Origin: Helicobacter anseris
Lineage (GTDB): Bacteria > Campylobacterota > Campylobacteria > Campylobacterales > Helicobacteraceae
Direction of reading: 5' to 3'
Assembly: GCA_004368235.1 (NCBI GenBank)
Contig: JXTW01000007.1
Coordinates: 22,968-86,967 of the forward strand
DNA: 64,000 nucleotides
The first letter of the stretch is position 1; the number at the start of each line of letters is the position of its first letter. The notes beneath the pieces were generated by a model, which ran no database searches, was not told where the DNA came from, and saw only the letters and a list, made by a program, of their open reading frames with translations. The translations under genes were made by a program, and so were the position numbers. Below are positions 57,105 to 64,000 of the stretch, one piece after another.

Positions 57105-57446
57105 ATGGCAAAAATTTTATTACTTAAAAATGATAGGCTTGGAGAGGATGAAAATGGACTTGGCAATAAGCTTCTTAATGGCGCTTTAAGCATAGCCTAT
57201 GATGAAGAAAAAAAGATTAAAAGCTTAGAAACTATTGTGCTTATTAATAGGGGAGTGCTTTTGGCTACTAGGGAGAATGAAATGGCATTAGAGGCGCTAA
57301 AGAATCTAAGTAATTTAGGTATAGAAGTGCTAATGTGTGCTACTTGCGTTGAGCATTTTAATCTTAAGGATTTGGAAGTGGGCGAGGTAGTAAGCGCTAA
57401 AATTATTATGCCTTTAATTTTGCAAAAGGAGGTAGTGAGCTTATGA
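57105..57446 (+). CDS. yedF: YedF-like selenium-metabolism protein, DsrE-type domain only
   Basis: A 113-residue protein matching the C-terminal DsrE/F-like domain of YedF, with ALEALKNLSNLGIEVLMCATCVEHFNL; the conserved Cys of VLMCATC is present. The N-terminal TusA/SirA CPxP domain of longer YedF proteins is missing. Its stop overlaps the selD ATG (ATGA). Genomic linkage of YedF with selD is established, but the exact role in selenium handling is unknown. Confidence 0.82.
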   Translation: MAKILLLKNDRLGEDENGLGNKLLNGALSIAYDEEKKIKSLETIVLINRGVLLATRENEMALEALKNLSNLGIEVLMCATCVEHFNLKDLEVGEVVSAKIIMPLILQKEVVSL

Positions 57447-58513
57447 GTGATCAAGATATTGCCTTAACTCAATATGTTCAATGTGCTGGTTGAGCTGGAA
57501 AAGCAGGTCCGGGCGATCTTACACAATTTTTTCCTATCCTTGCACAAAAACCAGATGATAGATTAGTGGTTGGCTTTGAATATAGTGATGATAGTGGGGT
57601 TTATAAACTAGATTCCACGCTTATGGGTATGCCAAAGATACAAAATTTTGAAGATATGCTGATGATTCAGAGCGTGGATTTTATTACACCAGTAGTAGAT
57701 GATCCCTACATATATGGACAAATTGCTGCTGCTAATGCATTAAGTGATATTTTTGCCATGGGGGCTGAGGCAAAAGTAGCACTTAATCTTTTAATGTGGG
57801 ATAAGACTCATATAGATCATAAAATCTTAGGGGAAATTTTACGTGGAGGGATGAGCAAACTTAATGAGGCAAATTGTACACTATTGGGTGGACATAGTAT
57901 TGTTGATGTAGAGCAGAAGTATGGACTTTGTGTAACTGGTTTTGCAAAAAAGATTTGGCGTAACAATACTCCTAGAATCGGGGATGTTTTGGTATTAAGT
58001 AAACCAATTGGTAGTGGGGTTATTACTACTGGACTTAAGAATGGGAAGATAGCTATACGCGAAGCTAAGGAGTGTATTAATACTATGACGATGCTAAATT
58101 TGGAGGCAATGCGTATAGCAAAAGAGTTTGATATTCATGCTGCTACAGATATTACCGGATTTGGATTGATTGGACATTTATTAGAAATGTGTTCTGAAGT
58201 GGCATTTGAGCTTTGGGGAGATAGGGTAAGTCAATTTAGTGGCGTTGATAATCTTTTATCTTTAGGTGTTTTTGCTGGGGGAAGCAAGGCTAATTTTGAA
58301 TATTTTAAAGATAGAGTTAGTGATGAATTTAATGGAGATAGTAAAATATTTTATGATGCACAAACTTCAGGTGGAATTGTTTTTGCTTTATGTAAAGAAG
58401 ATGCGGGACAACTGCTAGATAAATTGCGCCATGCAGGATATGAGCATGCCAGTATTATTGGAGCATTTATAGACCCCAAAGAGGATAATAAAAAAAGGAT
58501 TTTTTTAAGATGA
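57443..58513 (+). CDS. selD: Selenophosphate synthase, selenocysteine-containing (in-frame UGA)
   Basis: A 356-residue ATP enzyme that makes selenophosphate, the selenium donor for Sec-tRNA and selenouridine. It starts at ATG 57443 after AGGAGG and reads through a TGA at 57491-57493 in CAG-U-AGKAGPGDL, the exact active-site position that holds Cys or Sec in SelD, followed by the conserved Lys. The frame then stays open to 58513. Downstream motifs VVDDPYIYGQIAAANALSDIFAMG, LLGGHSI and ATDITGFGLIGHLLEM are standard. Callers that stop at UGA would lose 41 residues. It overlaps the next gene by 4 bp. Confidence 0.95.
57491..57514 (+). promoter_or_regulatory. Candidate bacterial SECIS stem-loop beginning at the UGA codon
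   Basis: Directly after TGA, GCTGG (57494-57498) can pair with CCGGGC (57509-57514, one bulged G, one U-G pair) around the loop AAAAGCAGGT, which holds the GGU expected in SelB-binding apical loops. The stem is shorter and closer to the UGA than E. coli fdhF's, so the fold needs checking. Confidence 0.5.
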
Positions 58514-59154
58514 ATTGGTTGAAGCAATTAGCATTAATAATGACTTTTTTAATTTTTGCAGGTTGTGCGAATAATTTGCAAATGGGATATTATTCAGTTT
58601 TAGATAAAGAATATCGCTTTAATATCAATGCTCCTGTACTTATTATGCATGATGTAAATGATCTATTGTCAGCTTATTATACAGATTTAGTCATTTATGA
58701 GCTCACAAAACGTGGTTTTACAAGTATTTATAAGCAGACAGAGCTGCCTATCCATCGCGCAAGAAATGTTATTTTCTTGCGTCTTTATAAGGATGTAAAA
58801 TCTTATCCTAGCGTGAGTTATAATTATAGTATTGTTAATGATGGCGTAGTTTCATCATGTTATTTTTATGGAGAAAAGTTTTTTTGCGATAATGCACCAC
58901 AAAAAAGTTTTAATCTCACAGATTTTACTCAAAGAATGGACTATTCTTTGACCTACCATTTTACATTAGATTGGTATGACACTCATACAAAGCGGCGTGT
59001 GCTATATGTGGATGGACGTGCTTATGGCAAGACTTGTGGTTATAGCTATATTTTCCGAGATTTGGTTTATCAAACGATTAATCGAATTGACTTTACGCGT
59101 GAGGAGCAATATACTTTTAATTCACCAATGCCACATTATTGGACTTGTGATTAA
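58510..59154 (+). CDS. Outer membrane lipoprotein of unknown function
   Basis: A 214-residue protein with a lipoprotein signal (LIMTFLIFAGCANN, lipobox FAGC) and a mixed fold with DUF4136-like features (VIYELTKRGFTSIY, then a long beta region). It overlaps selD by 4 bp and queD by 1 bp, so it belongs to the operon. It precedes queD as in recalled H. pylori HP0932-HP0933. Function unknown. Confidence 0.8.
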   Translation: MNWLKQLALIMTFLIFAGCANNLQMGYYSVLDKEYRFNINAPVLIMHDVNDLLSAYYTDLVIYELTKRGFTSIYKQTELPIHRARNVIFLRLYKDVKSYPSVSYNYSIVNDGVVSSCYFYGEKFFCDNAPQKSFNLTDFTQRMDYSLTYHFTLDWYDTHTKRRVLYVDGRAYGKTCGYSYIFRDLVYQTINRIDFTREEQYTFNSPMPHYWTCD

Positions 59155-59774
59155 TGATTATTCGTCGAAGTTTTAAATTTTGTGCTGCTCATATTGTAAG
59201 AAACTGCACTTCTAAGCGCTGCTCATCTAGTTTGCATGGACATAATTATGTAGTAGAGGTTTTTATAAGTGCTAATAAGTTAGATAATGCAGGCATGATT
59301 CTAGATTTTGGTATTTTTAAAAATGAGATTGCAGATTTTATTGATGGTTTTGATCATGGCTATCATTTTTGGAATCTTGAAAGTCAAGAGATACAAAAAT
59401 TTATTCATCAAAATTCTGCTAGATACATAGCTCTAAGCCATAATCCAAGTGCTGAAAATTATGCCTTACTTTTTTTATATTTTATTGATAAGATTATTGG
59501 GGCAATGAGTTTTGGAAATGATGAAGGTGAAATTAAAGTTTTATCAGTGCGCGTGCATGAGACAGATCATGGTTATGCTGAAGCTTTCAGATCGGATTTG
59601 GAGGATAGAAATTTTACACAGAATTTGAGTTTAGATTCTATTGAGTTTAGTCCTGCTATACAAGAGGAGTGGAAAGATAAAGAGATGATGCAAAAACTCA
59701 AAAACTACTATACTTCTACTTTAGCTAAAAAACCCTTTATTTATACTCGACCAACTCAACAAGTGCAAAAATAG
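59154..59774 (+). CDS. queD: 6-carboxy-5,6,7,8-tetrahydropterin synthase
   Basis: A 206-residue zinc enzyme for the second step of queuosine/preQ0 synthesis. Zinc His residues are in FCAAHIV and LHGHNYVVEV; the MILDFGIFKNEI and DHGYHFWN segments follow, and a catalytic Glu lies in RVHETDHGYAEA. It is longer than usual (about 120-140) owing to a C-terminal extension and an internal insert. It overlaps queE. Confidence 0.92.
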   Translation: MIIRRSFKFCAAHIVRNCTSKRCSSSLHGHNYVVEVFISANKLDNAGMILDFGIFKNEIADFIDGFDHGYHFWNLESQEIQKFIHQNSARYIALSHNPSAENYALLFLYFIDKIIGAMSFGNDEGEIKVLSVRVHETDHGYAEAFRSDLEDRNFTQNLSLDSIEFSPAIQEEWKDKEMMQKLKNYYTSTLAKKPFIYTRPTQQVQK

Positions 59775-59776
59775 TG

Positions 59777-60535
59777 ATGTTGAAAATCTCAGAAATTTTT
59801 TATAGCATTCAGGGTGAGGGGAAATATATAGGTACTCCTAGTGTATTTGTACGTGTTGGAGGGTGTAATCTATCCTGCCAAGGATTTGGCATTAACCTTA
59901 AAAAAGGAGGCAGGGAGTTTATGGGTTGTGATAGTATTTATGCAGCTAATCCAGCCTTTAGCGATGAGTGGACGATCTATAGTGATAAAGAAAGTTTGAT
60001 TGATGAAATTTATCATTGCACACAAGAATATGAAGGGAATATACCTTTTGATATAGTATTAACTGGTGGGGAGCCAAGCTTATATTTTAAGAATAAAGTT
60101 TTTTTGGGGATGTGTGAGTATTTTTTAGAGCGACATCATAGGATTAGTGTTGAGAGTAATGGTAGTGTATTGTTTGATTTTAATCCTATTTTACAGGCAC
60201 TAAGTTTTACTTTGAGCGTAAAATTAAGTAATGCTAAAGAAGCTAGAGCAATTAATATTGCTGCATTGCAGAATATTTTAGATTATGCACGTGAGGTAAA
60301 TTTTAAATTTGTATTAGATGTGGCTATGTGTGAGAGCGGTAGAGCACAAAAAGAGATAGATGCTATTCTTTCTAAATTATGTGGTAGTTATGAGGTTTAT
60401 TTAATGCCTTTAGGAACAGAGAGTAAAGAACTTGATTCTAATTTAAATGCAATTTTACAATTGGCGATGAAAAGAGGTTTTAAGATAGCAGACAGATTGC
60501 ACATAAGACTTTTTGGAGATAGAAGAGGGGTTTAG
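59777..60535 (+). CDS. queE: 7-carboxy-7-deazaguanine synthase, radical SAM
   Basis: A 252-residue radical SAM enzyme that converts carboxy-tetrahydropterin to 7-carboxy-7-deazaguanine for queuosine. N-terminal IFYSIQGEGKYIGTPSVFVR, then a cluster motif CNLSC followed only after 16 residues by the third Cys (GCDSIYA), and LTGGEPSLYF. The spacing differs from the classic C-x3-C-x2-C but matches an inserted-loop class of QueE. The final codon overlaps a hairpin. Confidence 0.92.
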   Translation: MLKISEIFYSIQGEGKYIGTPSVFVRVGGCNLSCQGFGINLKKGGREFMGCDSIYAANPAFSDEWTIYSDKESLIDEIYHCTQEYEGNIPFDIVLTGGEPSLYFKNKVFLGMCEYFLERHHRISVESNGSVLFDFNPILQALSFTLSVKLSNAKEARAINIAALQNILDYAREVNFKFVLDVAMCESGRAQKEIDAILSKLCGSYEVYLMPLGTESKELDSNLNAILQLAMKRGFKIADRLHIRLFGDRRGV

Positions 60536-60559
60536 ATTCTAGCTAAAGCTAGAATCTAA
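60532..60559. terminator. 12-bp hairpin between queE and sodB (bidirectional)
   Basis: Left arm 60532-60543 and right arm 60548-60559 are perfect complements around a TAAA loop. It overlaps the queE stop and lies 2 bp from the convergent sodB stop. Neither side has a long T run, so termination is likely but not certain. Confidence 0.6.
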
Positions 60560-60561
60560 AA

Positions 60562-61212
60562 TCAAGCTCTTTTATTCATTTCAGGAACATAAACATTAAT
60601 GTAATGTTTAATAGAGTTTATACCTTCTTTTATAGCATAGCTATAAGCTTCAGAGACAAATTCCCAATTAATATGATTGAAAAATTTCTCTAAATAGGCA
60701 GGACGTGCATTTTTATGATCGACATAGTAGGCATGTTCCCAAACATCTACTACAAGTAATGGAACCTTATTTTGAGTGATAGGAGTAGCTGCATTGCTAG
60801 TTTGGATGATTTCTAACTTTTTATTTGCAGGGTCTAGTACTAGCCAGCACCAGCCAGAACCAAAAAGAGTGGTAGCCAAAGAGAGGAATTTTTCTTTAAA
60901 AGCATCTAGGCTACCAAATTCTGCATTAATTGCAGAGTCAAGATCAGCGCTTCTATTAGTTGCTTTTGGTGTGATGCAATCCCAGTAAAAATCATGATTA
61001 TAAACTTGAGCAGCATTATTGAAAAGACCGCCATTTGACTTTGTGATAATCTCATACAAATCAGCATTTTCAAATTCTGTGCCTTTGATAAGATTATTGA
61101 GGTTGTTGACATAAGTTTGATGATGTTTGCCATAGTGATATTCAAATGTAGTAGGGCTTAAAAAATCCCCCATAGAGTTTTTATCATAAGGTAATTTTCT
61201 TAGTTCAAACAT
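60562..61212 (-). CDS. sodB: Superoxide dismutase [Fe]
   Basis: A 216-residue cytoplasmic Fe-SOD. Metal ligands: His in FEYHYGKHHQTYVNNL, His in YNHDFYWDCI, and Asp/His in DVWEHAYYVDH. The FLSLATTLFGSGWCWLVLD core is present. AGGAG precedes the ATG. A monocistronic gene, as usual for Helicobacter. Confidence 0.97.
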   Translation of the reverse strand: MFELRKLPYDKNSMGDFLSPTTFEYHYGKHHQTYVNNLNNLIKGTEFENADLYEIITKSNGGLFNNAAQVYNHDFYWDCITPKATNRSADLDSAINAEFGSLDAFKEKFLSLATTLFGSGWCWLVLDPANKKLEIIQTSNAATPITQNKVPLLVVDVWEHAYYVDHKNARPAYLEKFFNHINWEFVSEAYSYAIKEGINSIKHYINVYVPEMNKRA

Positions 61213-61322
61213 ATTATTCTCCTATATTTTTTTATTTTTATCCAAGTTTTGACAATTTATGCCACTGATGGATAAGATTATTGTAGCTGAAATTTTTAAA
61301 ACTGAAAAAATCCCAGCCTAGG

Positions 61323-62144
61323 CTAAAAACGATAAAGATAAGTAATACGAATAGCAGCATTTAATCTAAGAGTTGCACGATAGCCACTAGCAGGATCCCA
61401 GATATCTTTATTGATTAAAGCATATTCTACAAATTTATAAGAGACACCAAATTGATGGTGTTTAAAATAATAGTGGATTCCTACAAAAGGATAAAGACCG
61501 CTATTAACAAGAATACTCGGTTTTGTAGTTAGTTTGTTAATATTACTTGTATCGCTATTTGGGATATACCATTCTGCATTATAACCAATACCACCATCAA
61601 TACCAAAGCTGTGCTTTTGTGTTGTTACTAAATCAAGCAATAGGGCTGCTTCTATTCCAGCTGAAACAGGAATATAGCTTCGATGATATTCTTGAGTAGA
61701 TGTTGTTGTAGCTTGATTAGCAGGGACAATTTTAAAAGCTTTTATTCTAGCATTAGCAGGTCCACCCACTTGCCCCATTGCTGAAATGCGCACCCCAAGA
61801 ACTTTACCCATATAAAATTGATATCCTAAAATTAAACCAGTATTTAAAGATGGTGTTACAGCGGTAAGTTGGCTTAAGCTATCAGCAATAGCATTTACAG
61901 TAAATTTTTTTAGCCAAACTCCAGTACCTAAGATAAAACCATTTTTGCTAATACGCAAATCTTCATTATCATCATTTTTATTAATTGCTTGTTTGATAAT
62001 ACCATCTAATGTTTTTTCCACAGTACTACTAGAATATTTTTTCAGTAAGTCTAGTGGCAAATCATCATTTAGATTCTTGGTTTCTTCTTTACCATATATA
62101 AATACTGAAAAAGTGATGAAAAACAACAGTGCAAAAAATCTCAT
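61323..62144 (-). CDS. Helicobacter-type outer membrane protein, paralogue 5
   Basis: A 273-residue predicted beta-barrel with a signal peptide (about residues 1-17), first-strand motif SKNGFILGTGVW, and final TYLYRF. The GVRISAMGQVGG and FGIDGGIGYNAEWY strands parallel the other paralogues. It stands alone between sodB and the DASS transporter. Confidence 0.8.
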   Translation of the reverse strand: MRFFALLFFITFSVFIYGKEETKNLNDDLPLDLLKKYSSSTVEKTLDGIIKQAINKNDDNEDLRISKNGFILGTGVWLKKFTVNAIADSLSQLTAVTPSLNTGLILGYQFYMGKVLGVRISAMGQVGGPANARIKAFKIVPANQATTTSTQEYHRSYIPVSAGIEAALLLDLVTTQKHSFGIDGGIGYNAEWYIPNSDTSNINKLTTKPSILVNSGLYPFVGIHYYFKHHQFGVSYKFVEYALINKDIWDPASGYRATLRLNAAIRITYLYRF

Positions 62145-62384
62145 TATATTCCTTTATTCATAGTTTTTGCAAACCATGATATTTTTTAGGTTTATGTTTG
62201 AAAATATTCAAAATCATTTATGATTATTAGAAACTATTTTAAACTGAAGCATTTTGCTAGCGAAATAAAATAGAACTAAAAATATCGGCGTATTCTAGCA
62301 TAAAAATCGCCCTTATAATGTTGTGTAGATCTTTTGACTAAAACTTGATAAATATCTAAAAGATTAAAGAAAATATAGTGCAAA

Positions 62385-62393
62385 TGGTATAAT
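62385..62393 (+). promoter_or_regulatory. Extended -10 promoter of the DASS transporter gene
   Basis: TGG directly before a perfect TATAAT (62388-62393), 30 bp upstream of the start codon and before an AAGGAGG ribosome site. This is the typical Helicobacter housekeeping form. The rest of the 278-bp gap shows nothing else clear. Confidence 0.6.
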
Positions 62394-62422
62394 GTATTAA
62401 GCTAGCAAAACAAGGAGGATTC

Positions 62423-63886
62423 ATGTTAAAAAAATATTGGAAATTTATATTGCCTATTTTGGTAGGTATCTTGTTGTTGGCTATGCCTATACCTAATGGA
62501 CTTAGCTATGGAGCTTGGATATATTTTGCTATTTTTATGACTGTGGTGATAGGTTTAGTGCTTGAGCCTATTCCTGGAGCATTGATTGGTCTTATGGGGG
62601 TGGGGATTTTAGTTTGGCTTAAGCTGGGACCAGCTGGCAGTGCAAATCTTGATTCTAACATTTCTGCAAGTGCAGCTATTAAGTGGGGATTAGCAGGTTT
62701 TTCAAATTCTACAGTTTGGCTTATCTTTGCTGCCTTTATGTTGGGACTAGGGTATGAAAAAAGTGGACTTGGGCGTCGTATCGCCTTATTTTTAGTTAAG
62801 GTATTGGGGCGCAAGACATTAGGACTTGGATATGCCATAGCTATTGCTGATGGTATTTTAGCACCATTTATTCCTTCAAATTCTGCTCGTAGTGGCGGCA
62901 TAATTTATCCTATTGTTTCATCTATCCCTCCTATGCTTGGCAGTTACCCAAATGATGGTGCTAGAAAGATTGGAGGGTACTTAGTGTGGGTGAGCTTGGC
63001 AGCTACTTGTGTAACTAGTTCAATGTTTTTTACTGGCTTGGCTCCTAATCTTTTGGCTATGGAAACAGCATTAAAGAGTGGCTTTAGTGGTATTTCTTGG
63101 GCTGGATGGTTTATTAGTTTTGCTCCTTGTGGAATCTTACTCTTTATTTTAACTCCACTTTTAGCTTACTATATTTATCCACCAGAGATTAAGGGTTCCA
63201 AAGAAGCTAGTATCTGGGCATTAAATGAGTTAAAAAAGATGGGTAAGATGCAAGCAAAAGAATATTTAATGATCTTGTTAGCAGTTTTTGCTTTGGTTTT
63301 TTGGATTGGTGGAAGTAGTTTTGGAGTAGATTCTACAACAGTAGCATTAAGCGTAATGATTGGTATGGTTTTATTTAATATTATTGAATGGAATGATATT
63401 TTAGGTAATAGGGCAGCCTGGAATGTTTTAGCATGGTTTGGTTCTTTGGTCACTTTGGCAGGAGGGTTGAAAAATGTAGGATTTTTAGATTTTCTAGCTA
63501 ATGTTGGTGAAAATTATTTACAAGGTTTTGATCCTAGTTTCGCAGCTATTGGGCTTGTAGTATTGTTTTATTTGCTGCATTATTTCTTTGCATCTACAAC
63601 AGCGCATGTAACTGCATTATTGGCGTTATTTATCGCAGTTGGGGGCAAGATTATGGGTATAGATGTAGATCAGATGACGCTTTTGATGCTGCTTAGTCTT
63701 GGAATCATGGGGATAATCACGCCCTATGGCACTGGACCAAGTCCAGTTTGGTATGGTAGTGGTTATATAAAAAGTAGTGATTTTTGGCGATTAGGGTTTA
63801 TTTTTGGCTTTATCTATTTGATAGTATTTTTATTTATTTGCGTACCATGGGTGAAGGGATTTGCATACAAATTTATTGGAGTTTAA
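62423..63886 (+). CDS. DASS-family anion:sodium symporter / dicarboxylate transporter
   Basis: A 487-residue inner-membrane transporter with about 12-13 helices. Family signatures are PSNSARSGGIIYPIV (substrate and sodium binding clamp), FFTGLAPNLL and the second-half SSTTAHVTAL-like FFASTTAHVTALLA. It probably moves 2-oxoglutarate, malate or succinate. H. pylori HP0214, next to cdsA/gidA there, is the recalled relative; here it has moved away. It ends 1-4 bp inside a convergent gene. Confidence 0.92.
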   Translation: MLKKYWKFILPILVGILLLAMPIPNGLSYGAWIYFAIFMTVVIGLVLEPIPGALIGLMGVGILVWLKLGPAGSANLDSNISASAAIKWGLAGFSNSTVWLIFAAFMLGLGYEKSGLGRRIALFLVKVLGRKTLGLGYAIAIADGILAPFIPSNSARSGGIIYPIVSSIPPMLGSYPNDGARKIGGYLVWVSLAATCVTSSMFFTGLAPNLLAMETALKSGFSGISWAGWFISFAPCGILLFILTPLLAYYIYPPEIKGSKEASIWALNELKKMGKMQAKEYLMILLAVFALVFWIGGSSFGVDSTTVALSVMIGMVLFNIIEWNDILGNRAAWNVLAWFGSLVTLAGGLKNVGFLDFLANVGENYLQGFDPSFAAIGLVVLFYLLHYFFASTTAHVTALLALFIAVGGKIMGIDVDQMTLLMLLSLGIMGIITPYGTGPSPVWYGSGYIKSSDFWRLGFIFGFIYLIVFLFICVPWVKGFAYKFIGV

Positions 63887-64000
63887 TTCTGTATCAACTC
63901 TTTGTATTTAATCTCCTCCTTAGCCGTGACTGTGCCAATGGTATTGGTATCTGCTTTAGAAGTGATAGTATTGGCTCCAGAGGTGGAGGAGATAGTATCT
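63883..64000 (-). CDS. C-terminus of a Ser/Thr-rich protein (gene continues beyond the window)
   Basis: An open minus-strand frame of 38 codons ending at a TAA (63883-63885), overlapping the stop region of the DASS gene. The visible tail is rich in Ser, Thr and Asn (SSTSGANTITSKADTNTIG) and ends KYKELIQN. Such composition is typical of large surface or repeat proteins, but too little is visible to name it. Confidence 0.5.
   Translation of the reverse strand, partial: DTISSTSGANTITSKADTNTIGTVTAKEEIKYKELIQN

Noticed and set aside
57566..58513. Ordinary selD start at GTG 57566
   Set aside because: It would remove the active-site Sec/Lys segment; the true frame is open upstream to ATG 57443 apart from the single UGA.
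61310..61322. AGCCTAGGCT palindrome after OMP paralogue 5 as a terminator
   Set aside because: The arms leave only a 2-nt loop, too tight for a hairpin; a T run follows on the minus strand, but the stem is unconvincing.
62282..62289. Sigma-28-like GCCGATAT upstream of OMP paralogue 5 (minus strand)
   Set aside because: The -10 resembles FliA sites, but the -35 at the required distance is GATT rather than TAAA, and the gene is not obviously flagellar.

Overview
The window is a low-GC chromosome segment from a host-associated Helicobacter (Campylobacterota), most likely an enterohepatic or CDT-positive species. Four things support this. Most genes are of Helicobacter/Campylobacter type, such as a fused CcsBA, FliW and Helicobacter-type outer membrane proteins. 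Several blocks keep the gene order I recall from H. pylori: ftsI-fliE-flgC-flgB-ftsW, rsmE-hemH-thioredoxin-ccsBA, dxr-cdsA next to mnmG-dapE, fliW-bamD-lon, and queD-queE. A complete cytolethal distending toxin operon (cdtABC) is present. SelD carries an in-frame UGA, so the strain must decode selenocysteine. There are no rRNA genes, prophage, CRISPR array or recognisable insertion sequence.

Layout. 1-1910 is the 3' part of ileS. It is followed by a carboxymuconolactone-decarboxylase-like gene and an ~800 bp stretch of gene debris (2788-3599), including a frameshifted SUKH (SMI1/KNR4) immunity-gene relic. From 9436 down to 3600 runs one minus-strand gene string: accD, rlmH, a membrane protein, cdtA, cdtB, cdtC and an amino-acid permease. 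The joints are very tight, so the toxin genes sit inside a housekeeping transcription unit. recO is divergent from accD. A five-gene tRNA cluster (Lys, Glu, Val, Asp and a divergent second Glu) follows behind a near-consensus promoter. It runs into the 3' end of ftsI, which is followed leftward-to-rightward by the flagellar rod genes fliE, flgC and flgB (behind a sigma-54 site) and the divergent ftsW.

16367-25749 is an envelope block: mraY, murD, a Crp/Fnr regulator, three tandem outer membrane protein paralogues, an M23 peptidase, minC, lpxC, a short TsaB-like protein and a CysQ-like phosphatase. 25746-38254 holds ccdA, a DEAD-box helicase, ilvE, an SPFH protein, a DUF2393 protein, and the haem/cytochrome c group (rsmE, a membrane protein, hemH, a thioredoxin lipoprotein, ccsBA), followed by an AsmA-like protein, a YhbP-like protein and a PhnA-like protein. 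38332-49383 carries a lysophospholipase, msrB, sppA, purU, a deacetylase-like protein, acnB, proC, fliW, bamD and lon. 49534-53749 (minus) holds two outer membrane proteins, dxr and cdsA.

53910-60535 is a compact plus-strand run: mnmG, dapE, yedF, selD (Sec), a lipoprotein, queD and queE. It is rich in tRNA wobble-base modification and selenium functions. sodB, a fifth member of the outer membrane protein family, a DASS transporter and the C-terminus of a Ser/Thr-rich protein finish the window.

Most promising items for follow-up: the selenoprotein SelD that ordinary gene callers truncate; the cdt operon embedded in the accD operon; the toxin/immunity-like graveyard beside it; the divergent tRNA-Glu with U37; and hemH, which lacks any ordinary start codon in the expected place.
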